The notes: generated by a model not told the origin, from the sequence alone. A stretch of 64,000 nt of DNA from Gordonia sp. SL306 (GCF_026625785.1 NZ_CP113063.1:744001-808000), one strand, 5' to 3'. Counted from the stretch's first letter, positions 25,587 through 35,485 are shown. A program made the numbers and translations.

Positions 25587-26645
25587 TCACCTCTTGGCCG
25601 CGTAGTTGCGGAAACTGTTGTTGGCGATCACCGCGAAGAGCAGCATCGCGCCCATGAAGAACTTGAACCAGTCGGGATTCCACCCGGCGTAGACGATGCC
25701 CTGGTTCACCATGCCGAAGATGAAGGCACCGATCGCCGCGCCGACCGCGGTTCCGTACCCGCCGGTGAGCAGGCACCCGCCCACCACCGCGGCGATGATG
25801 TAGAAGAACTCGTTGCCCACACCCTGCCCGGACTGCACGGTGTCGAAGGCGAACAGCAGGTGCATACCGACGAACCAGGCGCAGAACCCGACGAACATGA
25901 ACATGCCGATCTTCACCTTGGTGACCGGCACACCGACCGCACGTGCCGACTCCTGGCCGCCGCCGACGGCGAAGATCCAGTTGCCGACGCGGGTTCGCAT
26001 CAGCACCCAGGTGGCCACCAGCGTGAACAGAATCCACCAGACGACGGTGATGCGCACCGACACCCCGAAGAGATCGAACGAGGAGGCGAACACCTTCTGC
26101 GCGGAATCGTAGCCCTGCATGTCCGAGATGGACGGCGTCGCGACCTGCCCCGTGACCAGCTTGGTCACCGCCAGGTTGATACCCGTCAACATCAGGAACG
26201 TCGACAAAGTGATCAGGAACGACGGGATCTTCGTCTTCATCACCAGATAGCCGTTGAAGAATCCGACGGCGAGCGCCAGCACGAGGGCGAGGACTGCTCC
26301 GAGCCAGACGTTGAGGTGCAGGTTGTAGGCGAGCATCGAGGCCGCAAGAGACGAGAACGTCACGGCGACACCGGTCGAGAGGTCAAACTCTCCACCGATC
26401 ATCAGGACCGCGACACCGCAGGCCATGATGCCGATCGTCGAGCTCGCGTACAGGATGGTGGCCAACGCCTCCGGGGTCCGGAACGGCGCGGCGACGATGC
26501 AGAAGAAGATGAAGATCGCGATCGCGCCGAACAGGGCGCCGATCTCCGGCCTAACCAGCAAACGCTGCCACGGCTTCTGCCGCTTCACCCGTTCATCGGT
26601 GACGACCTTGTGCGTGGACAGGTCGAGATCAGTGTGTGTACTCAT
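25587..26645 (-). CDS. ABC sugar transporter permease
   Basis: 352 residues. Roughly nine to ten membrane helices and the BPD_transp_2 pattern (GEFDLSTGVAVTFSSLAA near helix 3; YGTAVGAAIGAFIFGMVNQG near the C-terminus) identify the ribose/xylose-type permease family. The ATG at 26645 was chosen; the frame runs upstream into the binding-protein gene without family similarity. Seven bases separate it from the ATPase gene, so one operon. Confidence 0.9.
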   Translation of the reverse strand: MSTHTDLDLSTHKVVTDERVKRQKPWQRLLVRPEIGALFGAIAIFIFFCIVAAPFRTPEALATILYASSTIGIMACGVAVLMIGGEFDLSTGVAVTFSSLAASMLAYNLHLNVWLGAVLALVLALAVGFFNGYLVMKTKIPSFLITLSTFLMLTGINLAVTKLVTGQVATPSISDMQGYDSAQKVFASSFDLFGVSVRITVVWWILFTLVATWVLMRTRVGNWIFAVGGGQESARAVGVPVTKVKIGMFMFVGFCAWFVGMHLLFAFDTVQSGQGVGNEFFYIIAAVVGGCLLTGGYGTAVGAAIGAFIFGMVNQGIVYAGWNPDWFKFFMGAMLLFAVIANNSFRNYAAKR

Positions 26646-26679
26646 CGGATTCCTCGTGGTTCCTGTGGCGGGACCCGCG

Positions 26680-27705
26680 TCAGCGAGTGCCGCCCTTGGC
26701 GTACTCGGCGACCTTGTCGATGTTCGACTTGTCGATGAAGGCAGGACCGGTGAGCACAGCTTCACCGCCGCCGATGGTGTTCCCGTTGGTCAGATAGAGC
26801 CACAGGGAGTCGACCGCTTCGTAGCCCTGCAGATACGGCTGCTGGTCGACGGCCCACTGCACGTCACCGTTCTGGATGAGCGGTACCAGGGCGGCATTGG
26901 TGTCGAAGGTGACGATCTGGGCGTCGGAGCCGGCGTTGCCCTTGGACTGGACGGCCGTCTGCGCGATCGGCGCGCCGAGGGTCACGACCGTGTCGATGGA
27001 CGGATCCTGCTGCAACTTCGCGGTCATGGTCGCCTCGACGGACGGCATGTCCTTGCTGTTGACGTTGAGGATCTCGAAGCCGCCGCCGGTGAAGCCCTGC
27101 TTGACACCCGCACAGCGGGATTCGAGGGCCACCTGCCCCTGCTCCTGGATGACGCACAGGACCTTCTTGCGCCCCTCCTTCGCGAGGCGCTCGCCCGCCG
27201 TCTTGCCTGCGAGGGTCTCGTCCTGGCCGAAGTACTGCTGGACGCCCATCGCCTTCCAGTCGTCGTAGCCGGAGTTGAACGCGACCACCGGGATGCCTGC
27301 GTCGATTGCCTTCTTCACGGCCGGGGCCATCGCGTCCGGCTTGGCCAGCGTCAGAGCGATGCCGTCGACCTTGCTGTCGATCGCCGTCTGCACCAGGTTC
27401 GCCTGGTTCGGCGCCTCGGGATCAGCGGAGTACTGGAGATTGATGTTGTCCTTCTTGGCGGCCATCTCGGCGCCCTTGCGGATCAGATCCCAGAACGAGT
27501 CACCCGGGACCTCATGGGTGATCATCGCGATGGTCTTGGTCGGCGTGCCGGCGTTGCCCGCGCCGCCGCCCCCGTCGTCGTTGTCGTCCGGGGCACCGCC
27601 GGTGCTGGAACAACCCGCGACAATCAGCACCGCGGACGACAGGGCGGCGGCGATTCCGATCAGCCGACGCGGCCGGCCTGTCCGGCGACCTTCCGTGGAA
27701 TCCAT
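26680..27705 (-). CDS. sugar ABC transporter substrate-binding lipoprotein
   Basis: 341 residues. Basic N-terminus, hydrophobic stretch and lipobox VAGC (Cys32), then a Gly/Asp-rich linker and a periplasmic-binding-protein type-1 domain (ITHEVPGDSFWDLIRKGAEMAA, DGIALTLAKPDAM, GIPVVAFNSG, FDTNAALVPLIQNGDVQWAV). It captures the sugar outside the membrane. First gene of the importer operon; the shared iol site (27787-27810) lies 82-105 bases upstream of its start. Ligand likely inositol or a close relative. Confidence 0.9.
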   Translation of the reverse strand: MDSTEGRRTGRPRRLIGIAAALSSAVLIVAGCSSTGGAPDDNDDGGGGAGNAGTPTKTIAMITHEVPGDSFWDLIRKGAEMAAKKDNINLQYSADPEAPNQANLVQTAIDSKVDGIALTLAKPDAMAPAVKKAIDAGIPVVAFNSGYDDWKAMGVQQYFGQDETLAGKTAGERLAKEGRKKVLCVIQEQGQVALESRCAGVKQGFTGGGFEILNVNSKDMPSVEATMTAKLQQDPSIDTVVTLGAPIAQTAVQSKGNAGSDAQIVTFDTNAALVPLIQNGDVQWAVDQQPYLQGYEAVDSLWLYLTNGNTIGGGEAVLTGPAFIDKSNIDKVAEYAKGGTR

Positions 27706-27786
27706 CGTTGTCTCTTCCCTTCGCTATACAGAGTGTTCGAAGGAGCACTCTCCTGGTCATGATGTAATACCCGTCACATGGCTGCT

Positions 27787-27810
27787 GTCAAGACTTTGTA
27801 AGGACATTCT
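27787..27810 (-). promoter_or_regulatory. iol-type operator/promoter before importer operon
   Basis: GTCAAGACTTTGT, then AAG, then GACATTCT on the + strand. 21 of 24 bases match the site before iolC (30518-30541, opposite strand). Read toward the importer, the motif runs into TTGACA (-35), 16 bp, TATTAC (-10), so a bound protein would overlap the -35 box. Confidence 0.68.
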
Positions 27811-27827
27811 GATCTGAAGAGAAGAAT

Positions 27828-29246
27828 TCATCGCGGCCCGACGGCCCGTGCGCCCGCCCCGGAGGGCAGCCGCAGGACGCCGAGCACGCACACCACCATC
27901 ACGATGGCGAGCAACAGGAAGGCGGCCGAGTACGCGCCCGCCGGGAGCCCCTCGACGACCGCGAACGCGGACACCGCAACGGCCCCGAGAGCGACCCCGA
28001 ACGCGGCGCCCAACTCCTGGACCGCCGCGTGCACGGCGTTGGCGTCACTGAGCTCACCCGCGTCGACGTCGGCGAAGGCCAGAGTGTTGTACGCCGAGAA
28101 GCCGACCGAGCGCAGCGCACCCGAAACCACCAGCACCGCCGCGATCAGCACCGCTGACGTCGCCTCCCCCAGCACCGCGAGACCGACGAACGCGACGACC
28201 GACATCAGCAGGTCGATCAACAGGACCCGCCGGATGCCCCACCGCCGCATGATCGGTGTCGTGAGCGGTTTGATGACGACATTCCCGGCGAACAGGGCTG
28301 TCACCATGGCTCCCGCGGCGACCGGCGTCCACCCGAACTGCAGCTGGAACATCAGCGGCAACAGGAAGGGAACGGCGCTGATCGCCACCCGGTAAACGGT
28401 TCCGAAGCCCACCACGAACGCGAACGACGACACATGCAGCACCCGGAGATCGAGCAGCGGATGGGGCGAGGTCCGCATCCGCCGCACCGCGGCCGTGCCG
28501 AGGATCGCGGCACCGCCGACACCCGCCGCCACCACCGTCCACCGCGGAGAGTCGGCCGAGACCTCTTGTGCGGCCAGCATCGCGGCGCCGACCGCGAGCG
28601 TCGTCAATGCGACCCCGAGCAGATCGAGAGGTCGACGACCGACGTCGGTCTCCGACGGCCGGCACCAGACGGCCGCGGCCACCAGTCCGGCCGCGCCGAT
28701 CGGGATGTTGATGGCAAAGATGAGCCGCCAGTCCGCGTGCGTCACGATCAACCCACCGATCAGTGGCGCCACCACCGGCGCGATCAGGGCCGGCCACGTC
28801 AGGTAGGCGATGGCCCGGACCAGCTGGGCGCGCTCGACGGTGCGCAGCACGGCGAGCCTGCCGACCGGCACCATCATGGCGCCACCAGCCGCTTGCAGGA
28901 CGCGCATCGCGACCAGGCTCGAGAGATCGGGCGCGAGCGCGCATCCCGCGGATGCGAGGGTGAACACCGCACCCGCGACGAGGAACACCCGACGTACGCC
29001 GAACCGGTCGGCGACCCACCCCGACAACGGGATCAGCACGGCCAGGGTGATCAGGTAGGCGGTCACCACGATGCTCGCGTCGAGCGGCCGGACCCCGAGA
29101 TCCGCGGCGATCGCCGGGAGCGCGGTGGCGACGATCGTCGCGTCGAGAATCTCCATGAAGAGCGCGCCGGCGCCCAACAAGGCGAGCGCGTAGGGGAAGG
29201 CCACGGGTGGAGACGCCCGTGGCCGGCGACCGGACCGGTCGATCAC
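27828..29246 (-). CDS. MFS transporter (DHA2-like)
   Basis: 472 residues, GTG start overlapping the upstream stop by 4 bases. About 14 membrane helices; ILDATIVATALPAIAADLG and the RLGDRxGRR-type loop (WVADRFGVRRVFL) after helix 2 place it in the drug:H+ antiporter-2 group, usually exporters. Translationally coupled to a Gfo/Idh/MocA gene within the iol island, so it may move a cyclitol-related compound, but family knowledge favours efflux. Confidence 0.85.
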   Translation of the reverse strand: MIDRSGRRPRASPPVAFPYALALLGAGALFMEILDATIVATALPAIAADLGVRPLDASIVVTAYLITLAVLIPLSGWVADRFGVRRVFLVAGAVFTLASAGCALAPDLSSLVAMRVLQAAGGAMMVPVGRLAVLRTVERAQLVRAIAYLTWPALIAPVVAPLIGGLIVTHADWRLIFAINIPIGAAGLVAAAVWCRPSETDVGRRPLDLLGVALTTLAVGAAMLAAQEVSADSPRWTVVAAGVGGAAILGTAAVRRMRTSPHPLLDLRVLHVSSFAFVVGFGTVYRVAISAVPFLLPLMFQLQFGWTPVAAGAMVTALFAGNVVIKPLTTPIMRRWGIRRVLLIDLLMSVVAFVGLAVLGEATSAVLIAAVLVVSGALRSVGFSAYNTLAFADVDAGELSDANAVHAAVQELGAAFGVALGAVAVSAFAVVEGLPAGAYSAAFLLLAIVMVVCVLGVLRLPSGAGARAVGPR

Positions 29247-30454
29247 CCGTGCGTATCGGGCGAGACCCAGGTGCCCTCACGGACCGATGTCGTCATCGCG
29301 TCGAGCACCTGGGCGCTGCGGACCGCGTCGTCGATGGTCGCGCCGTGACTTGTCTTGTCGCGTACCGAGGCACAGAAGCGGGCCGCTTCGATGACCTTGA
29401 GGTCGTCGTAGCTCATCGGATTGGCGGCGCCGGGCTGGAACGCGGCGTAGTCACCCGCACCCGGACCCACGAACCTCGTGGCCACCGCAAGGTCCTGATA
29501 ATCGTGACCGTTGCCGACCTCGAGTTCACCCATGCGTCGATAGTCCCACCGCACGACGCCCTCGGTGCCGTGGATCTCGAAGCCGTAGGAGTTCTGCGCC
29601 CCCACCGACACTCGACTCGCCTCCAGCACGCACCGCGCACCCGAGGCCAGCCGCATCTGCGCGGAGACGTAGTCCTCGTTCTCCACCGGGCCGCGTTCAC
29701 CGCCGGACGCGAGTTGGTGGCCCGACGTCGAACCGGTCGGCCGTGGTCGTTCGGAGACGAAGATCGCGGTGTCGGCCACCACCGATTCGATGTCGCCCAG
29801 CAGGAACCACACCAGGTCCGCACCATGCGACGCCAGGTCGCCGAGGACTCCGTTGCCACCGCGTGCACGCTGGAAACGCCAGCTCAGCGCACCGTCGGGA
29901 TGGGCGGCGTAATCGCTGAACAACCGGAAACGGGCATGGGTCACCTCGCCGATCCCGCCGGCCGCGATCATCTCGCGTGCCGCCGCGACGGCAGGCACGT
30001 TGCGGTAGTTGAAACCGACCGCGGTCTGTACTCCGGCGGCCCGCGCCGCGGTGGCCACGGCTCGCGCGTCGTCGGCGGACAGACCCACCGGCTTCTCGAT
30101 CCAGAGGTGTTTGCCCGCGCCGACCACGGCACAGCCGATCTCCCGGTGTAAGAAGTTGGGGGCGGTGACGCTGACGGCACCGATCGCCGGGTCGTCGACC
30201 ACGTCGTGCCAGTCCGCGACGGTGGACGGCACGTCGAATTGAGCAGCGGCCTCGTCGGCCCGCTCGGCGACCTCGTCGGCGATCACCATCAGCTTCGGCA
30301 CCGGCGTCAGCTGCGGATAATGGTGACGAACCCGTGCGTAGGCCTGCGCATGGGCGCGACCCATCCAGCCGAAGCCGACGATGCCGACAGGCAGGATCAC
30401 GCCTGCGTCCCCGCGTTCGGTGGCGGTGGCGTCGGTAGCGGTGTCCACTGTCAT
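29243..30454 (-). CDS. Gfo/Idh/MocA-family oxidoreductase
   Basis: 403 residues, longer than the IolG type. GIVGFGWMGRAHAQAY is the Rossmann motif, WIEKPVGLS holds the EKP lysine, and GNGVLGDLASHGADLVWFL is the catalytic Asp/His segment. C-terminal half has the family's open beta-sheet. It is divergent from iolC, sharing the regulatory gap with the iol operator, so probably part of the regulon. Substrate may be an inositol isomer, an inosose or an aminocyclitol; unknown. Confidence 0.85.
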   Translation of the reverse strand: MTVDTATDATATERGDAGVILPVGIVGFGWMGRAHAQAYARVRHHYPQLTPVPKLMVIADEVAERADEAAAQFDVPSTVADWHDVVDDPAIGAVSVTAPNFLHREIGCAVVGAGKHLWIEKPVGLSADDARAVATAARAAGVQTAVGFNYRNVPAVAAAREMIAAGGIGEVTHARFRLFSDYAAHPDGALSWRFQRARGGNGVLGDLASHGADLVWFLLGDIESVVADTAIFVSERPRPTGSTSGHQLASGGERGPVENEDYVSAQMRLASGARCVLEASRVSVGAQNSYGFEIHGTEGVVRWDYRRMGELEVGNGHDYQDLAVATRFVGPGAGDYAAFQPGAANPMSYDDLKVIEAARFCASVRDKTSHGATIDDAVRSAQVLDAMTTSVREGTWVSPDTHG

Positions 30455-30517
30455 CTCCAGTTCCCTTCGACAAAGCCCGATCGGGCCGTGTGATCTCGGA
30501 CACCACTATGCCAGGTA

Positions 30518-30541
30518 AGAATGTCAGGACAAAGTCTTGAC
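30518..30541 (+). promoter_or_regulatory. iol-type operator in iolC divergent gap
   Basis: On the - strand GTCAAGACTTTGT, CCT, GACATTCT; only the central three bases differ from the importer site. Also part of an inverted repeat CAAAGTC-TT-GACTTTG (30530-30545). Lies ~100 bases before iolC and ~65 before the divergent oxidoreductase gene; TTGACT at its edge could be the iolC -35. Confidence 0.68.
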
Positions 30542-30642
30542 TTTGCCTTGTGAACTGACGCACAGTGGATGGCAATGGACGTCCCGGCCCGCATGTCCCA
30601 TCGAGGGCCCTCACCCGACCGACCACGAGCAGGGAGCAGTAC

Positions 30643-31635
30643 GTGACCGCACAGCAACAATCCCGTCTGGGCGAGACAACTCATTTCGATGTGCTGGCCA
30701 TCGGCCGCAGTGGTGTCGACATCTACCCCCAGCAGATCGGGGTCGGCCTCGAAGAGGTCACCAGCTTCGGCAAGTTCCTCGGTGGCAGTGCGGCGAACGT
30801 GACCGTCGCCGCAGCGCGACTCGGCGAGCGCAGCGCACTCATCTCGGGTGTCGGCGACGACCCGTTCGGGCGGTTCGTGCGCTCGGAGCTGGTTCGCTTG
30901 GGGGTCGACAATCGGTTCGTCGGGATCGACGACGAGTACGCCACCCCCGTCACCTTCTGCGAGATCTTCCCGCCGGACGACTTCCCGCTGTACTTCTATC
31001 GCAAGCCGACCGCCCCGGATCTGCAGGTCGCGGTCGGAGATATCGACATCTCCGCGGTCCACGACGCGCGTCTGTACTGGTCGACGGTCACCGGCCTGTC
31101 CGAAGAGCCGTCACGCAGCGCTCACTTCGCCGCGTGGGAAGCGCGCGGGCGCCAGTCGCTCACGGTTCTGGATCTCGACTACCGGCCGATGTTCTGGTCC
31201 ACGCCACAGGCGGCCACCGAGCAGGTCCGTCGCGCACTGTCACATGTCACGGTCGCCGTCGGGAATCGCGAGGAGTGTGAGATCGCGGTCGGCGAGACCG
31301 ATCCCCACGCCGCGGCCGATGCGTTGCTCGACCTCGGTGTCGAGCTGGCGATCGTCAAGCAGGGCCCCAAGGGAGTGCTGGGCAAGACCCGCACGGAGAC
31401 CGTCGAGGTCGCACCCATGCCGGTCGACGTCGTGAACGGACTCGGCGCGGGCGACAGCTTCGGCGGCAGCCTCTGTCACGGATTGCTCGAGGGCTGGCCA
31501 TTGGAGAAGATCTTGCGCCACGCCAATGCGGCCGGCGCCATCGTGGCCGGCCGACTCGAGTGTTCGACCGCCATGCCCACCGCCGACGAGGTCGCCGAGC
31601 TCGCCACCACCACTGAGGAGAAGATCAATGTCTGA
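30643..31635 (+). CDS. iolC: 5-dehydro-2-deoxygluconokinase
   Basis: 330 residues from GTG 30643, preceded by GGGAG. PfkB/ribokinase fold: GGSAANVTVAAARLG near the N-terminus and the signature NGLGAGDSFGGSL (from about residue 266) with the catalytic Asp. In inositol breakdown it phosphorylates 2-deoxy-5-keto-D-gluconate. First gene of the main iol operon, overlapping the aldolase gene by 8 bases. A longer frame to 30565 lacks a good ribosome site. Confidence 0.9.
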   Translation: MTAQQQSRLGETTHFDVLAIGRSGVDIYPQQIGVGLEEVTSFGKFLGGSAANVTVAAARLGERSALISGVGDDPFGRFVRSELVRLGVDNRFVGIDDEYATPVTFCEIFPPDDFPLYFYRKPTAPDLQVAVGDIDISAVHDARLYWSTVTGLSEEPSRSAHFAAWEARGRQSLTVLDLDYRPMFWSTPQAATEQVRRALSHVTVAVGNREECEIAVGETDPHAAADALLDLGVELAIVKQGPKGVLGKTRTETVEVAPMPVDVVNGLGAGDSFGGSLCHGLLEGWPLEKILRHANAAGAIVAGRLECSTAMPTADEVAELATTTEEKINV

Positions 31636-32569
31636 GGTCGCGACGCCCGCAGGCCCACCCGGAGCCGTGGTCGACCGCAATGGCGTCGCGGCCGCGCCGT
31701 GCTCGACCTATGCCGAGGTGACCGCCGTCCGGGCGACCCACCCGCAGGCCATCGCCGAGGCATGGGCCCGGCGGCGCCGCCGCGCGACGGTGACCGGTGC
31801 CGACCGCCTCATGATCGTCGCGGCCGATCACCCGGCTCGCGGCGCACTCGCCGTCGGGTCGAATCCGACCGCGATGAACAGCCGTTCCGATCTGCTCGAC
31901 CGCCTGCGCACCGCCCTGGCGAACCCCGGCGTCGACGGCGTGCTGGCCACCTCCGACATCCTGGAGGACCTGCTGCTGCTCGGCGCGCTCGAGGACAAGG
32001 TCGTGTTCTCCTCGATGAACCGCGGTGGCCTCGCGGGTGCGTCTTTCGAGCTCGACGATCGCATGACCTCGGCGACCGCGGCCTGGACCATCGACGCAGG
32101 TCTCAACGGCGCGAAGATGCTGTGCCGGGTGGACCTGGCCGACGAGGGCACGCTGAACATGATGACCGCGTGCGCCGCTGCCGTCGACGAGCTCGCCGCC
32201 GGTGGATCGATCGCCATGCTCGAGCCGTTCTTGTCGTCACGCATCGACGGCAAGGTGCGCAACGACCTGACCGCCGACGCGGTGATCAAGTCGATGCACA
32301 TCGTGCAGGGCCTCGGCTCGACGTCGGCCTACACCTGGCTCAAGTTGCCGGTGGTCGACGAGATGGAACGCGTGATGGACGCCACGACGCTGCCGACCCT
32401 GCTGCTCGGCGGCGACCCGCAGACCGCACCGGACGAGACATTCGCGAGTTGGGAACGCGCCCTGCGTATCCCATCGGTGCGCGGTCTGATCGTGGGCCGC
32501 ACGCTGCTCTACCCGAGCGACGACGACGTGGCCACCGCGGTCGACACCGCGGTCAACCTGGTGAGGTGA
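31628..32569 (+). CDS. Cgl0159-family (beta/alpha)8 aldolase-like protein
   Basis: 313 residues from ATG 31628 inside the iolC 3' end. It matches the Cgl0159 type found in the same place in corynebacterial iol clusters: VAADHPARGALAVG near the N-terminus, LLLLGALEDKVVFSSMNRGGL in the middle and a C-terminal TLPTLLLGGDP. It probably cleaves the phosphorylated keto-acid made by IolC into malonate semialdehyde and dihydroxyacetone phosphate, replacing IolJ. The position between iolC and iolB supports this; the reaction itself is inferred. Confidence 0.82.
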   Translation: MSEVATPAGPPGAVVDRNGVAAAPCSTYAEVTAVRATHPQAIAEAWARRRRRATVTGADRLMIVAADHPARGALAVGSNPTAMNSRSDLLDRLRTALANPGVDGVLATSDILEDLLLLGALEDKVVFSSMNRGGLAGASFELDDRMTSATAAWTIDAGLNGAKMLCRVDLADEGTLNMMTACAAAVDELAAGGSIAMLEPFLSSRIDGKVRNDLTADAVIKSMHIVQGLGSTSAYTWLKLPVVDEMERVMDATTLPTLLLGGDPQTAPDETFASWERALRIPSVRGLIVGRTLLYPSDDDVATAVDTAVNLVR

Positions 32570-32573
32570 GTCG

Positions 32574-33446
32574 ATGAACAGCAAGTACTACATCCCGACG
32601 CGGTCTGCCACCGCACCGCTGACGGTCGACGTGACACCGGAATCGGCGGGCTGGACAGAATCCTCGCTGTTCGTCGTCGAACTCGGTGCCGGCGAGACGA
32701 TCACGCGGCGGTCCGGTGAAGACGAGATCATCGTCGTGCCGCTGTCCGGCTCGGCAACCGTGACCTCCGGCGACCGCTCCTTCGAGTTGGCCGGGCGCGC
32801 AAGCGTGTTCGATGGTCCGAGCGACTTCGTCTACGTCGGTCGGGATTCCGAGTTCACCGTGACGAGCGAGGCGGGCGGGCGCTTCGCCCTCTGCGGCGCC
32901 AGGGCCGCGACGTCACTGCCGTTCCGGTACGTGCCGGCCGCCGACGTCCCGGTGGAACTGCGCGGTGCAGGCAATTGCAGCAGGCAGGTGCACAACTTCG
33001 GTACCGCAGACGCATTCGAGGCCGACTCGATCATCGCCTGCGAGGTCATCACCCCCGGCGGCAACTGGTCGAGTTACCCGGCTCACAAGCATGACGAGAA
33101 CAGCGAGAACGAGTCCCAACTCGAAGAGATCTACTACTTCGAGATCGCCAACGGTCCCGACGGTTCGCCGGGGTTCGGCTATCACCGCGTTTACGGCACG
33201 CCGCAACGCCCGATCGAGGTGCTCGAAGAGGTACGCAGCGGCGACGTGGTCCTGGTCCCGCACGGCTACCACGGGCCGTCCATCGCCGCGCCCGGCTACC
33301 ACATGTACTACCTGAACGTGATGGCCGGATCGGGCGAACGCACCTGGAAGATCTGCGACGACCCCGACCACACCTGGTTGCGCGAGAGTTGGGAACACCA
33401 GGACATCGATCCGCGACTCCCGCTGCACGAGAAACCATCCCGCTGA
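32574..33446 (+). CDS. iolB: 5-deoxy-glucuronate isomerase
   Basis: 290 residues, a bicupin (KduI/IolB family). Metal-site residues are visible in YPAHKHDE and in the EEIYYFEI strand, followed by GFGYHRVY and HGYHGPSIAAPGYHMYYLNV. It isomerises 5-deoxy-D-glucuronate, the IolD product, to 2-deoxy-5-keto-gluconate. Starts 4 bases after the aldolase stop. Confidence 0.93.
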   Translation: MNSKYYIPTRSATAPLTVDVTPESAGWTESSLFVVELGAGETITRRSGEDEIIVVPLSGSATVTSGDRSFELAGRASVFDGPSDFVYVGRDSEFTVTSEAGGRFALCGARAATSLPFRYVPAADVPVELRGAGNCSRQVHNFGTADAFEADSIIACEVITPGGNWSSYPAHKHDENSENESQLEEIYYFEIANGPDGSPGFGYHRVYGTPQRPIEVLEEVRSGDVVLVPHGYHGPSIAAPGYHMYYLNVMAGSGERTWKICDDPDHTWLRESWEHQDIDPRLPLHEKPSR

Positions 33447-33491
33447 TGATCTCGATCACCCACCATCCACACCGACGAGAAAGAAGCAATC

Positions 33492-35483
33492 GTGGCACCG
33501 ATCAATCAGGGACGAGACGGCGGCGTGACCGGCGTGCGGACTCCTCACGGTGAACCGACCGTCCGGCTGACCGTCGCCCAGGCGACGGTGCGATTCCTCG
33601 CCAATCAGTACGTGGAGCGCGACGGCGAGCGGACCAAGTTCTTCGCCGGCTGTTTCGGCATCTTCGGTCACGGCAACGTCGCCGGTCTCGGTCAGGCATT
33701 GCTGCAGAACGAGATCGACGATGTGGACAATGGTCGTGACCTGTCACTCAAATATGTGCTCGGACGCAACGAGCAGGCGATGGTCCACTCCGCGGTCGGC
33801 TACGCCCGGATGAAGGACCGCCTGCAGGCATGGGCCGTCACCGCCTCGGTCGGCCCCGGCGCGACCAACATGCTCACCGGTGCGGCATTGGCCACCATCA
33901 ACCGCATACCCGTCCTTCTCCTGCCTGCGGACACCTTCGCCACCCGGGCCACCTCTCCGGTACTGCAGGAGCTCGAACTCCCGTCGTCGGGCGACGTCAC
34001 GGTGAACGACGCATTCAAACCCGTCTCCCGCTACTTCGACCGCGTGTGGCGACCCGAGCAGCTGCCCGGCGCACTCCTCGGCGCGATGCGGGTGTTGACC
34101 GACCCGGTGGAGACCGGCGCCGCCACCGTCGCCATCCCGCAGGACGTCCAGGCCGAGGCCTTCGACTGGCCGGAATCGCTGTTCGCCGAACGCACCTGGC
34201 ATGTCGCCCGGCCATTGCCCGAACGCCATGTGATCGCCGAGGCCGCCGAGATCATCCGATCGGCCAAGCGTCCGCTCATCGTCGCCGGCGGCGGCGTCAT
34301 CTACAGCGGCGCCACCGAGTCGCTCGCGGCGTTCTGCGCACGCACCGGCATCCCGGTCGGACAGAGTCAGGCCGGCAAGGGATCACTCCCCTACGATCAC
34401 CCGCAATCGGTCGGCGCCATCGGCTCGACGGGCACCACCGCGGCCAACACCCTGGCGGCGGAGTCGGATGTGGTGATCGGCATCGGCACCCGCTACAGCG
34501 ACTTCACCACCGCCTCCCGCACCGCTTTCACCGGCGACGGTGTGCGATTCGTGAACATCAATGTGGCATCGCTGGATTCGGTCAAGCACAGCGGGTACAG
34601 CGTGGTCGCCGACGCCCGCGAATCACTGGACGCGCTCGACGAACTGCTCGCCGACCACACCGTCGACGACGCCTACCGCGAACAGGTCGCGGCGCTCGCG
34701 GCCGAGTGGGACGCCATCGTCGAGGAGGCATACTCCCCGACCGCGGTCGGCACCAACATCGCCACCGGAGAGGAGGCACTGACCCAGGGAGCGGTGATCG
34801 GACTGGTCAACGAGACCTCGGACCCGCGCGACGTGGTGGTCTGCGCGGCCGGCTCCATGCCCGGCGATCTCCACAAGCTCTGGCGCACGCGCGATTCCAA
34901 GGGATACCACGTCGAGTACGGCTACTCGTGCATGGGCTACGAGGTCGCGGGCGGACTCGGCGTGAAGATGGCCTGCCCGGACCGCGACGTCTTCGTCATG
35001 GTCGGCGACGGTTCCTACCTGATGATGGCCACCGAACTGGTCACCGCCGTCCAGGAGAATCTCAAGGTGATCGTCGTCCTGGTGCAGAACCACGGTTTCG
35101 CGTCGATCGGCTCGCTGTCGGAATCGCTGGGCTCCCAACGCTTCGGCACCAACTACCGCTACCGCGGCGACAACGGCCGGCTCGAGGGTTCGACACTGCC
35201 GATCGACCTGGCCGCCAATGCCGCCTCGCTCGGTGCCGACGTCATCCGCGCGACCACGGCAGCCGAGTTCACCGACGCGGTCAAGGCGGCCAAGGCCGCC
35301 GAGCGCACCACCGTGATCCACGTCGAGACCGATCCCCTGATCGGCGCCCCGGACAGCGAATCATGGTGGGACGTACCAGTGTCGGAGACCTCGACCCTCG
35401 AATCCACACAACAGGCCCACGACGTCTACACGAAGTGGAAATCCGTCCAACGTCCATATCTGAACCCAACAAACGGAGAGTAG
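33492..35483 (+). CDS. iolD: 3D-(3,5/4)-trihydroxycyclohexane-1,2-dione hydrolase
   Basis: 663 residues from GTG 33492. Thiamine-diphosphate enzyme: catalytic Glu in GRNEQAMVHSAVGYARM, ThDP-magnesium motif GDGSYLMM ending in NHGFASIGSL, and an N-terminal AGCFGIFGHGNVAGLG typical of IolD. It opens the cyclitol ring, producing 5-deoxy-D-glucuronate. Length fits the family (~640). The spacing to iolB (45 bases) and iolG (2 bases) indicates one operon. Confidence 0.94.
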   Translation: MAPINQGRDGGVTGVRTPHGEPTVRLTVAQATVRFLANQYVERDGERTKFFAGCFGIFGHGNVAGLGQALLQNEIDDVDNGRDLSLKYVLGRNEQAMVHSAVGYARMKDRLQAWAVTASVGPGATNMLTGAALATINRIPVLLLPADTFATRATSPVLQELELPSSGDVTVNDAFKPVSRYFDRVWRPEQLPGALLGAMRVLTDPVETGAATVAIPQDVQAEAFDWPESLFAERTWHVARPLPERHVIAEAAEIIRSAKRPLIVAGGGVIYSGATESLAAFCARTGIPVGQSQAGKGSLPYDHPQSVGAIGSTGTTAANTLAAESDVVIGIGTRYSDFTTASRTAFTGDGVRFVNINVASLDSVKHSGYSVVADARESLDALDELLADHTVDDAYREQVAALAAEWDAIVEEAYSPTAVGTNIATGEEALTQGAVIGLVNETSDPRDVVVCAAGSMPGDLHKLWRTRDSKGYHVEYGYSCMGYEVAGGLGVKMACPDRDVFVMVGDGSYLMMATELVTAVQENLKVIVVLVQNHGFASIGSLSESLGSQRFGTNYRYRGDNGRLEGSTLPIDLAANAASLGADVIRATTAAEFTDAVKAAKAAERTTVIHVETDPLIGAPDSESWWDVPVSETSTLESTQQAHDVYTKWKSVQRPYLNPTNGE

Positions 35484-35485
35484 AA

